Assembly: GCA_024699855.1 (NCBI GenBank)
Contig: JAMPIQ010000003.1
Span: forward strand, 8,928,001 to 8,992,000
Length of the DNA: 64,000 nt
Direction: 5' to 3'
DNA from: Aphelenchoides besseyi
Lineage: Eukaryota > Nematoda > Chromadorea > Rhabditida > Aphelenchoididae
Shown here one piece after another: positions 10,680 through 19,384 of this stretch. The position numbers and the translations under genes are program-made. Each line of letters opens with the position of its first letter. The first letter of the stretch is position 1. The notes under the pieces were generated by a model. It was not told where the DNA came from, searched no databases, and worked only from the letters and a program-made list of their open reading frames with translations.

Positions 10680-10993
10680 AAAAAGTTTCAGGGTAACGCC
10701 CGATTCTGCCCGGTGTGCGGTTAGTAACAAGAGCAAATAAATAGAGCAAATTACGGGTGTTCTTTTGGACCCGAACGTTCCAATTGGCTTTCCGTTTTAG
10801 CCGTCTTTTTTGATCGGGGTTTCGCTCGCTGGGTGCAATAGTCAACTTTACGGTCTTGTAAAAAAGTTTCCAGACTATGGATTTTAAATTCCTACTATGA
10901 AATTGTTCGTTATTACGTGCCGAACCTATGTTGTCAATTTCGTGTTGATACCGGCGTTTTTGACAATTATTGAGCGCTTTTTCTCTTTCAGTC

Positions 10994-12974
10994 ATGGAGA
11001 AAAACGAACAAAATCAAGCTGCAGCTCAATCCGGAGCTAAAAAACGAAAAGAACAGGCGGAACGTCGACAACAACATTCTCGATTGATGTTGGAGAAGCG
11101 ACGTCGATCATTGCCCGATCTGGCAGTCGCTGTACCTCCAATACAATCACCTGCTTTGGTTGTTGTAACTCGCCCGTCAAATACCGAACAACTCACTGAA
11201 GCTCAGCGACGAATTTTGGAATTGGAAAGGTAGATCTGGAAAGCAATTTACATTAGAATTACTAAATTTACAGTGAGAACGAAATGTTGAGAAGCGAGAA
11301 TGCCGAATTGCGTCGACAAAATGCCGAATTGGAGTTGGTTAACGATACTTGGACTCTTCTCCAGGATTCGTCTTCTCAACAACGATCGAGCCGCTCAACT
11401 TCCCAATCACGACAATCATCCAGCCAAACGCCTCATGCTTCGGCATCTTCTTCGAATGTGGGGGCTGTGGCATCAAGTTCACAAGCTTCCATGCCCTCCA
11501 GTCGTCGTTCTTCGTTGTTCGGTGGAGTTCGGAAAACCTTTGCAAATCTTCAAAAGCGTCAACAAAACAATTGGATCAGTCGGCTAAGAGAACTTGGTTT
11601 TCCCATGGCAATCGACAAGGAGAAATTCACGGCTGCTCAATGTCGCGATATCCGTCGTCTTCTGAATCTCCGAACGCGGCAATACGGAGCACTCGCACAG
11701 TTATGGCCAAAGCGTAAGGACTTGATTTTGTAGGCATGACTAAATCCTTGAATTTAGTCATGTCTTACGAGTCCGTCCGCCGTGCGCAAGTAGAGCAGTT
11801 GGAAGATGTCGGCGGATTTGAAACAATCCAAATTCAAGATGACATGAACAGACCGGTTTCAATTCGACTTGCGAAAGATGTTCGTCGTTTGGCCATCCAA
11901 TACATCAAGCAACTTGCCGTAAACGAATGGAACAATCAATGGCCTGAGGAAATTCATCTTGTTTTCACGGCTGATGGCGGCGGTCGTTACGTCAAGATTG
12001 GATTCTTCTGTCCAACGGGAGTGGCCAAACCAGGATCACCACGTAACTTGGTTATTGCTTCGGCATACGATGGCCCGGAAAAGTCGGACGTTTTGAAAGT
12101 GGCAGCTTCAAAAGTCTTTCATTTTGCCGAGGAAGTGGTTGAACTTGGGTTGGAAGTCGATGGTCATCAAATGAATGTCACCACCTTCTTCTCCGACATC
12201 AAGATGTTAAGTATTGTGGCCGGGACTCGTCCATCTGGTGCCCGCTTCTTTTGTCCATGGGGCAACGTCGATCGTCGTGAACATCAACAAGAAGGTTCTG
12301 AATGTGTTCCATGGAGTGAAGAAGAACGTCCAAATCGACTTATCAACCTCCCGCTTCTTCACTTCGTGGTCCCTCCTCTTCACCTTTTGATGCGACTGGT
12401 CAATTGTGTTCTGGAACAGATGTGGAAGGACGAACAGCTGAAGGATCAACTGAAGTCAATATTTCGTCTGGCCGGCGTTCGTTCAACTCACAAGACCAAG
12501 TCACTACTTAATGGTGGAGATGCTCAGACTTTCATCAACTTCTTGACTGATAAGCACGTTAGCTGGCAACACGATCACTCAAACATGAACTTCAACCAAC
12601 TCCTATACCATGAAGTTTTCCTGGATCTCGGTAGATTGTGCCCTTTTGCTCGGGTCAACGAAAGACCGTTCACCGTGGATGAATTGGAATCGATGGAGGA
12701 AGCAGTTGTACATTTCGGAACTGAATGGCGAAAACACCAACTCCCTTCAATCAACATGCTCCATTTTCTGGAACGACACCTGATGGAATTTGTCGAGCAA
12801 GTTGGTTCATGGGGTCGTTACGGAGATCAAATTATTGAGCACGTCCACAAATACGGCAATCGAAGCGACCAACTCAACTTTGGCTTCAACGAAAACAAAC
12901 GGCTCGACCATTTTCTCGCCGATCACCTCCGTCTCGTCTTGGCTGATAGATCTTTAATTGTATTTAAAGATTAA
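10994..12974 (+). CDS. Intact transposase-like protein of copy B (630 aa)
   Basis: Three exons (10994-11229, 11274-11713, 11758-12974) total 1893 nt, 631 codons with no break. Residues 1-50 are strongly basic (KKRKEQAERRQ, EKRRRS). Residues about 70-110 form a Leu-rich coiled coil, together bZIP-like. A Ser-rich linker follows to about residue 165, then a conserved C-terminal region shared with copy A. Candidate acidic active-site residues are Asp in FTADGGGRYVK (about 298) and Asp in FFSDIKML (about 372), followed by FFCPWG. The pattern recalls large families of uncharacterised animal proteins with a DGG motif, a D-x-K-ML motif and a CPWC knuckle; here the second knuckle Cys is replaced. A DDE-type transposase is inferred, not proven. 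Confidence 0.65.
11714..11757 (+). other. Copy-B-only 44-bp intron with internal palindrome
   Basis: Copy B has GTAAGG...TTTAG here, between codons for LWPK and MSYESV. Copy A reads straight through the same place with no intron. The segment holds an 11-bp inverted repeat: CATGACTAAAT at 11735-11745, a 6-base loop CCTTGA, and ATTTAGTCATG at 11752-11762. The right arm crosses the 3' splice site into the exon. Removing the intron keeps the frame; retaining it introduces stops. It is either an intron gain in B or a loss in A. Confidence 0.7.
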
Positions 12975-13602
12975 ATAACAATTTTATATTTTTGACATTA
13001 TTTCGGTACGTAAATGATACCTAAGAAATCCAAATATTCTACTTTTTTGCCAAAAAATTTACGTTCGTGCCGCTTTTCATGTTTTTACTACGGTTGCCAA
13101 GCCAAGGCGGAAAGCAAAGGAGAAAAGCACGAGAAAAAAGCAACGCAGAAAAGCAAAGAAAAAAGGCGGCGGAAAGCGGAAAAAATCCCCGTTTGAATTA
13201 GCGCTCGGTTGTTCGGTGTGCATTGGTGTGCCGTTTACGTTTGTTCGCCGTCGACTGCCGAGTATTTTGACAGTTTTGCGGACAAACCTCCAAAACCAAT
13301 CGCCGAGTTTTTGAACAAGTTTTCTACCGTTACAACCAACAAGTTTTGTTTTCAAAAAGCCACGAGCGAAGTTTGTGGTCATTATTGTCTATTTTTTTGT
13401 ATTCTACGTTCGCTCGGAATCGCAATGAATGAAATTGTTCACTATTTACGAACTTTGCATAACTCTGATGTTAATGTTTTTCATTTGGTCAATAAACTTT
13501 TGTAATTATGCTGCCGTGTAACAAATTTGCATAATTTTAACGAAACGCCAAAAAAAAACCATTTTTCACATCATTCGTGTTCAATTTGGTCGTGAAAAAA
13601 AG

Positions 13603-13990
13603 ATGCAACAAACGTTCGTCCCGCTCGTCGGCCAACTCAAGGGCAACTGTGGTATTTGGGCTCAATGCCCTCCGGAAACGGAATGTCGAGCATTCCATCG
13701 GTAAGATTTTGTTGACCTTCTTAGAAGCTAATGAAAACATCTCTAGGTACAAGCGTGTCCCTTTAACATGCTTCCGTAAGACCTTCGAGGAGACAGACCT
13801 TCTCAGCGTCAAAAATTGTTCTGATGATGATACTAATCATATCCTTTGGGCCATTATCGCTATTCTCGCTGTATTGTTCGTTTTCACAACAATCCAATGG
13901 TTCCGCTACTGGCGTCGATGCAACGGATTACGTGAGAAATTGGATGCCCTCGAGCCACCACCGAAACCAAGCGTCTCAATTGTCGAATAA
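13603..13990 (+). CDS. One-pass membrane protein with Cys-rich N-terminus, one intron
   Basis: Exons 13603-13700 and 13747-13990 (46-bp intron, GTAAG...CTCTAG) give 113 residues. The N-terminal part has five cysteines before the hydrophobic segment (for example CGIWAQCPPETEC). One transmembrane segment follows, HILWAIIAILAVLFVFTT (about residues 67-86), then a basic stop-transfer RYWRRC and a Pro-rich tail ending in VSIVE. No classic N-terminal signal peptide is seen. It follows the protease by about 100 bases on the same strand and is probably a Polinton gene, perhaps a virion membrane or fibre-associated protein. The family is not recognised. An AATAAA lies downstream at 14060-14065. Confidence 0.55.
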
Positions 13991-14864
13991 TTGTTTTGTT
14001 GTTGTTGTTTACGGCACCTGCTTTTTTTCTCTGCCGTCTGTTTTTTGTTCGTGTTTAGGAAATAAACTTTGGTGTCTGAAGAACAAATTTCAATAGTAAA
14101 TTTGATCAACAGGCGTGCAAAACCTGGACTAAAGAGTTGTAAAAAGAAAACGCGACAATTCAACACTGTAATTTTCGCACTCCCATCAAAATTCGCAATC
14201 GAATGACACCAATTTTGTACTATTCAAAAATTGTTTTTCAATTGCAAGCGTTTGTTTTGATGAACAACTTAAACGATCACAAAAAACATCTGCTCACATG
14301 GGTTATGCTCTCGCGAAAATTTTCTTACAAAATGAACACCTGTTTTTGAAGCTCAAAGGTAATAAAAATTGACAGGCGGATGATTGATGAGTTTTCGCGA
14401 TTTCGAAATACTTTTTCTTACGAACACTACGTAATAAACTACGGTTACTGTATTCTTGTACCTTATTAAGGGGTGGTGTATGGTTACTGTATATTTAAAA
14501 AATCCTTGTATGTCTATACTTGACAATTTTTGATGGATATAAGCAAAAGGTGACAGGTATTAGCCAAAAGTGACAGGTTTAAGCGCAAAATGATTAATTG
14601 ATTTTTTCTTATGAGTACAAAGTTAGAGAGTACAGTGTACACGCTAGTAAAAGAGAGAGGCGAGACAGAGAGAGCGAGAGAGTACTGTTTTACACGCTAG
14701 TAAGAGAGAAAGAGAGAGGCGAGACAGCGCGAGAGTTTTTCTTCTTACGGGCTACACACCTTACACTACTTATTTCATATGCGCGTCATTTGGACTTTGG
14801 AGTCCAGAATGACAAGAGAACGACATTTAATGCCGGACAAGAAGGTAAATGACTGCTTGATAAT
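13991..14864. other. Non-coding stretch between Polinton block and R4 element
   Basis: No convincing gene. An AATAAA lies near 14060. AT-rich sequence follows, with short repeated words such as AAAAGTGACAGGT near 14550-14580. The Polinton's right terminus may be here, but I could not find an inverted repeat to define it. Confidence 0.5.
14639..14745 (+). repeat. Two-copy purine-rich direct repeat
   Basis: ACACGCTAGTAA followed by a GA-rich run and GGCGAGACAG occurs at about 14639 and again at about 14692 (period about 53 bases). The copies differ by small indels. It lies just upstream of the 28S-like segment and the R4-type retroelement. Confidence 0.6.
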
Positions 14865-14942
14865 GCGCGCGTAAACGGCGGGAGTAACGATGACTCTTAA
14901 GGTAGCCAAATACCTCGTCATCTAGTTAGTGACGCGCACGAA
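14865..14942 (+). rRNA. 28S rRNA gene fragment (R2/R4 target region), diverged
   Basis: The segment contains GTAAACGGCGGGAGTAAC, TTAAGGTAGCCAAATACC, TCGTCATCTAGTTAGTGACG and CGCACGAA. This is the highly conserved part of animal 28S rRNA that holds the R2 target site (TTAAGGTAGC). Compared with the universal animal sequence there are a few substitutions and a missing CT dinucleotide before TTAAGG. The match stops abruptly about 35-40 bases past the R2 site, exactly where retrotransposon coding sequence begins. It is a fragment, not a working rRNA gene. Confidence 0.85.
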
Positions 14943-17264
14943 CTTGGCGAAGGGTGGAAACCCTGAGGACCCTGGAAATTACCGGCCGATTGCATGTTTG
15001 AATACATGCTACAAGTTAGTAACGGCTCATCTCGCTTTTTGTTTACGGAGTCACCTTGATGCACATAACATTCTGCCTAGAGAGCAGATTTCATGTAGAA
15101 AAGGGGTGTATGGGATTGTACTCATGCGCAGGTCCTTGACCAGTGCTTGACTACTGATGCCAAATATACCAAAGCCGGAACGGCTAAGAGTAACCTCTCT
15201 GTAGCCTGGGTTGATTTCGCGAAGGCATTTGACTCGGTGCCTCATTCGTATGTGAATTATTTATTGAAGCGTGTTAGCTTAGACCGTCGTGTTCATACAC
15301 TGATTGCGGACTTGATGAAGAAGAATAAAGTAAAGTATGAGGTTCGAAGCGATGACAAAACGCACACTAGTAAGTATTTGCCTATCAAGAACGGTGTGCT
15401 GCAGGGTGATTCATTGAGTCCATTGATGTTTTGCCTTGCGGTTACGCCAATATCAAACCATCTTAATAGAAGCTTCGAGTCGGTGGAAACTGCCTATGGT
15501 AGCGTACACTCACGTGGGGCAAGTGGTGACGGGAACAGACGCTCTCTGACCCTGAATCACTTGTTCTATATGGACGACCTGAAACTCTATAATCGAACAC
15601 AGGATGGAGCAAGGAGAATGTTGGGAGAGGTCGAGAAGCTTGGCAATGCTATAGGGCTTCGACTTAATCCCAAGAAGTGTGCAATTGCTACGTCGCGACA
15701 GGTTAACCCACAACCTGGTAGTTCCACATACGAATCCATCAAGTTGCTGGGCTCGCAGGATGTGTATAAGTACCTAGGTGTAGAGCAAGGCATTGAAGTG
15801 GCTGAAGGCGTTGCGTGGGAGCGTATTGAAGGTGTTATGCTTAAGCGAGTAGACGAGATATTGGCTGTTGACCGGATGGCACGTCAAACTGTCGTCGATA
15901 TTAACTCGGTCGTCATGCCGGTAGCTAGCTACTTGTTCGGAAACGTGTTGGTTAGGCATGGCATGTTTGCCTCCCAAATAAAGAAATGCATAGAATTCGA
16001 TATGGAGTTGCGTAAGAAACTTACCGACGCCAAGTTCCGGTTTAAGGTTGCGTCCGCCGCAAGGACGTACGTCGACCCCCGGATGGGCGGATTAGGCCTG
16101 AAATCAGTTGAATTGGTGTTGTATGAGAGTGTAGTCCAAGGCTTCGCTTACATGCAGTGTCGAAACGATTTGATAACAGCATCGGGTTTGTTTCACTCCC
16201 TGCTAGCACGAAGTAAACGCACGTTAACGGCTGATTTCATTGCAATCCTAGAGAAATTCCAATTAAAAGATGTGGCGTTTTCGAAAGAGCGTCGCGGTAT
16301 CAGTGTAAGAGTGGAGCCGGGAGGCGATGAAGCTTGGTACACAAATCCGACACAAGCGAGTCGGAAGGTCAAAAAGCTGATACGCAAAGAGTTTCACAAG
16401 AGGATGTTTGAGGACTGGAGCAGATTGCCGCGTGCTGGGGTAGTGATATTGCACACGATTGAAGGGAAGGAGCCGACGATTGATCTGGAGCTTTCATTTT
16501 TGTGGAATGCGAAGGGTTGTTTGTCTAAGCTCAATTATCGAAACGTGATTGCGGTTCAGGAGATGTGTGTGCTCTGTGATGGTGCGGGTGCTGAAACAAG
16601 AAGAATCTGTCGTAGATGTAAGTCTGCGCCAGAAACCGTGCAGCACGTCGTATCGGGTTGTCCGTTCTTTCGTACTACGGTAATGATTCCTCGACACAAC
16701 TCGGTATGCCGCGCTCTGTACGGTGGTTTATGTAAGCTATATGGGATAGCATTAACGCACTACACCCAACCGATCATCACGCCAGTGAGATCTGAACGTA
16801 ACACGGTTGAGATTTGGTACGATCTCCCCGTCACTACTCCTCATCCAATGAAGCACAATCGGCCAGACTTCGTTATATTTGACAAGGTGAATGGGCGTAT
16901 ACAGATTGTAGAAATCGGTGTAGCGTGGCTAACTGCGTTAGACAAGATGGAAGCAGTTAAGTATCAAAAGTATGCTGTCAACTCAACTGTGAGTGATAGT
17001 GAAACGATGTCAATTCCTTATTACCCGGATGAGAATAACTTGAGAAAGGTGGTGTCGGATATCTATGGTAAAGACTACCCAGGTGGGGTGACTGTGATTC
17101 CGATACTTATCGGTACCTGCGGTGAAGTCAAAGCGAATGTATTATCGAACTTGAAAGAGTTAGGCTTCCCGACCCGCACTGCGAAAGCGGTGTTGGAGCG
17201 CATGCAGCGTGCTGCAGTGCTAGGTACGAATAGACTGGTGAGAGCTCATTTGAGCGTACGGTGA
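14943..17264 (+). mobile_element. R4-clade RLE non-LTR retrotransposon, 5'-truncated and frameshifted
   Basis: Coding sequence begins inside the reverse transcriptase domain (GNPEDPGNYRPIACLNTCYK). A 1-base shift near 15108-15112 leads into the long frame that runs to 17264. Motifs in order are VDFAKAFDSVPHSY, NGVLQGDSLSPL, FYMDDLKLYN (catalytic YMDD), a C-terminal CX2CX8HX4C knuckle (CRRC...HVVSGC), and an RPD...E restriction-like endonuclease motif (RPDFVIFD, then IVEIG). This order is diagnostic of the single-ORF RLE elements (R2, R4, Dong, NeSL). The wording of the motifs and the 28S junction favour R4. The N-terminal zinc fingers and early RT part are missing. Confidence 0.85.
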
Positions 17265-17790
17265 TAAGCTGGAAGATAACTTGAGTTGACTCAGAACACG
17301 ACTTGGAACTTAGATGCCTCTCGAAGTTGTTGTCGGTTGTTTGATGTTGAGACCCCACGATTGTGTGGGAGAAGTGAAACTGTAGTTGAGGAAGAGGAGA
17401 CTAAGGGCGAGTGGCTGTGTAGCACGACCAACTCACTTCGTGTGCAGTTGGAGGCCTGCCGAAAGTTTGGTGGATCGTTGTAGTAGTTCGCTCAGCTCTT
17501 CAAAACCAATCTTACTACTATGATGTGAAGCTGAATATAAGGATGGCCCACGTCCCACTAAATGTGGAGTGCCCGGATGCCTTAGTTCGTTGGAATCGGT
17601 GAAGGGAGTAACAGAGGCGTCTTGATAAAGAGAATTGGCAATAGCGACGAGGAACGGTGTCAGATTGAGGTTGAAGGATCTGTCTACTTTGTGGTTTAAT
17701 CCATGGGTTTACCCATGGCATTCTAAGCGGTTAGTCCTTAGGGACAGGTAGTGGATTTAACTACTTAAACAAAAGCTCTGTGGAGGTTGA
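17265..17790 (+). other. Probable 3' untranslated region of the R4-like element
   Basis: About 525 bases after the RT stop with no coding signal. It contains a small palindrome around CCATGGGTTTACCCATGG (17701-17718). No 28S sequence was recognised at the 3' side, so the element's 3' junction is undefined. Confidence 0.4.
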
Positions 17791-18614
17791 ATGTCGGTTT
17801 CGCGGCCGATAGGTGTTACCCGAGAAGCAGACAAGGTACCCAGTGATGAAGAGTTTTGTGTCGAGAACAACATCCGATACACAATAGTTCGTCAGATTCG
17901 TGCACAAGTTGTTGTCACTCTTCCGGGCGTAAGTTAAAAACATTAATTACAAGTCAAAGCTCACTCGTTCAGGGAGCTCACCAAGTTGAAAATATCAACT
18001 CCAACCGCTCGGAAGCAGTCAACTTCATCCGCTGTTTAACAAGACGTCGACCAAAAAGTGGTGGCGGTCAACTTTCCAAGAAAATAGCCGCTGAAACAAA
18101 GAAACAACAAGAGAAACACTCTAAGGTTACATTTACAGCGCCAAATCAAAAATCGGAAACGCTTGTTCTCGTAGATGCTCTTGACGCTTTGTTTACACTT
18201 ATCGACTTCTTCAACGCAGTGAAAGACGAAGACGTCGATTTCAAATGGGCTATGGCCAACGTACAAAATGCGGGTTGTTCAATTTCTTGGCAACAAAGCG
18301 ACTCACAAACATCACTTCATGCTATTCAAATCGCCCTGGGAATTGGCTCCGGACGTTTCAAGCATCTTGTCCGTCGAGATTTTGGACATATAAAATTTGG
18401 ATTGTCTACAGATCTTCAGGGCGGCACGAGCTTCCAAAGCCTGTTCGGTAACAACAAAGCGGTTGTTGATTACAACACGGTCAAAAGATGCATAAAGACG
18501 GGATACCTCGACAGTTTCCTGATTGGTTTCTTCAAATACACGAACGAAGAAGGAAAAGAGGAACAATACAACATCCTCCGACCGTTTATAATAACTGGAG
18601 ACACAGCCTCGGAA
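17791..18614 (+). CDS. Unrecognised spliced gene, 3' part missing
   Basis: The ATG at 17791 opens a 46-codon exon to 17928. A 44-bp intron (17929-17972, GTAAGT...TTCAG) leads to a long exon that ends at a clean GTAAGT donor at 18615. The second exon has a basic KKIAAETKKQQEKH segment, then an acidic/hydrophobic helical region (VDALDALFTLIDFF) and a soluble C-terminal half. I do not recognise it. No matching acceptor exon is obvious downstream. AT-rich sequence of a different character, holding the polymerase fragment, starts within about 80 bases and may have replaced the remaining exons. Confidence 0.5.
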
Positions 18615-18685
18615 GTAAGTGACAACAAATTCAATTTCATGAATTCAAAAGGCAAAAAAATGAACAAAATCGCGGCTGTGCTAAT

Positions 18686-19384
18686 TTGAATAATGACCTT
18701 GTGCAAATTGAAATGAGACAAACGAATATAAAATTTAATAAGCCGATTCATATTGGATTTTCAGTCTTGGAACTAAGTAAATTGCATATGTATCAATTTC
18801 ATTATGATGTGATGAAAAAGAAGTATGGTGATAAAGTCAAATTGATGTATATTGATACTGACGGAATTAAATATCTGATTGAAACGGAAGATACTTTTGA
18901 AGAATTGAATGAAGACAAGGAATTTGCAACTCATTTTGATTTTAGCAACTTTCCAAAAGAACACAATTTATTTAATGAGATTAACAAAGGAGTAATTGGT
19001 AAATTTAAAATAGAACAAGCAGAGAAAATTGTAACTGAATTCATTGCATTAGCTCCAAAGAAGTACAATTTTAAAATTTATGACCCAGCTGAAAAGAAAG
19101 TTGTTGAAGAGAAGAAAAAAGCGAAAGGAACGAAGAAATGCGTGACTAAAACTTTGAAATCTGAAGAGTACAAAAATGCATTACTTGATGGTAAAATTGT
19201 TAGAAAAGAGCAACATGTGATTCAAGCAAAGGACAATCAATTATTTTCAATGAGACAAAATAAATTAGCTTTGAATAAAATTAACCAATCTGAATTCAAA
19301 AGTCATCTACTTGAAAATAAGGTAAACACATTGAATTATGGTCATTATAAATTGAGAGGCAAATATGTAATTCACAGAAATTAG
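18686..19384 (+). pseudogene. Family B DNA polymerase C-terminal fragment (protein-primed type)
   Basis: The frame encodes HIGFSVLELSKLHMYQFHYD, then MYIDTDGIKYLIET, and FDFSNFPKEH, GVIGKFK, EFIALAPKKYNF. This is the order seen in the palm and thumb of protein-primed family B polymerases of Polinton-like elements, linear plasmids and bidna-like viruses. Motif C reads YIDTDG where YxDTDS is usual, so the Ser after the catalytic Asp pair is changed. The exonuclease and the A and B motifs are absent upstream. The sequence is strikingly AT-rich, unlike the Polinton genes at 1-14 kb. It is probably a fragment of a different element rather than this Polinton's polymerase. Confidence 0.7.

Larger units (their letters stand above)
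8229..10729 (-). mobile_element. Unclassified DNA transposon copy A (inner, inverted)
   Basis: The left tip is CACACCGGGCAGA at 8229, and the right tip ends at 10729 with the reverse complement of the same 13 bases. The 7-bp CGGTTAG flanks it on both sides (8222-8228 and 10730-10736). The element is 2501 bp and lies opposite to copy B. Its single gene reads on the minus strand from 10335 to 8364. The tips and the gene are clearly related to copy B but diverged, so A is a separate family member that landed in B. Confidence 0.8.
8113..13220 (+). mobile_element. Unclassified DNA transposon copy B (outer), self-nested
   Basis: The left end begins CACACCGAACA at 8113, and the right end is its reverse complement ending at 13220. 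The 6-bp CATTGG flanks it directly (8107-8112 and 13221-13226). Copy B itself is 8113-8228 plus about 10737-13220, roughly 2.6 kb. Copy A is inserted into its 5' region. B's split 5' region aligns with A's continuous 5' region: CCCTGATGTGGCATTGTGTC near the tip, then TTTGACAA-AATAGTCC, then the promoter-proximal part before the ATG. B carries one spliced gene. I cannot place it in a known superfamily. A 6-7-bp target duplication and CACACCG tips are its best descriptors. Confidence 0.8.
7954..13505 (+). pseudogene. Polinton adenain-type cysteine protease, split by transposon
   Basis: The protease is in two pieces: 7954-8112 (53 codons) and 13227-13505 (92 codons and stop). The N-terminal piece has the family pattern IFRGCHPIDQIP...FILNHD...MPGSHW; the HW holds the catalytic His. 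The C-terminal piece has YFDSF (acidic residue), CFQ (oxyanion Gln) and CGHYCLFF (nucleophilic Cys). This is the His-Asp-Gln-Cys set of adenain/Ulp-like (C5) proteases, which mature virion proteins. The insertion 8113-13220 and one copy of CATTGG separate the pieces. Without them the frame is continuous, about 145 residues, with no further break. The gene was therefore probably sound when the transposon arrived. Its first 101 bases overlap the membrane-protein gene. Confidence 0.85.
1..13990 (+). mobile_element. Polinton/Maverick (adintovirus-like) element, partial
   Basis: About ten + strand genes form a recognisable Polinton block: pX-like, core-like, chromodomain integrase, spike-like, pVI-like, major capsid, membrane protein and adenain-type protease. 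Polintons are large self-synthesising or virus-like DNA elements of animals, with a protein-primed polymerase, an integrase and a double jelly-roll capsid. The left end lies outside the window. The right end is not resolved; I stop at the last compact gene, and no terminal inverted repeat was found. Packaging ATPase and a complete polymerase are missing here. Indels in several genes mark it as a decaying integrated copy. A foreign DNA transposon pair occupies 8113-13220. Confidence 0.85.

Noticed and set aside
8113..13220. A single transposon with two divergent transposase genes sharing one central promoter
   Set aside because: The centre contains an element tip (ending 10729) and a CGGTTAG duplication that pairs with 8222-8228. 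Two nested copies explain everything; a two-gene element does not.
8229..13220. Outer element starting at the CACACCGGG at 8229
   Set aside because: Its flank (GGTTAG) does not match the right flank (CATTGG). The tip at 8113 has the matching CATTGG and restores the protease frame.
14865..14942. A working 28S rRNA gene
   Set aside because: Only about 78 diverged bases match, with no rRNA sequence on either side.
18686..19384. This fragment as the polymerase of the Polinton at 1-14 kb
   Set aside because: Base composition is very different, the upstream polymerase motifs are absent, and unrelated elements lie between.
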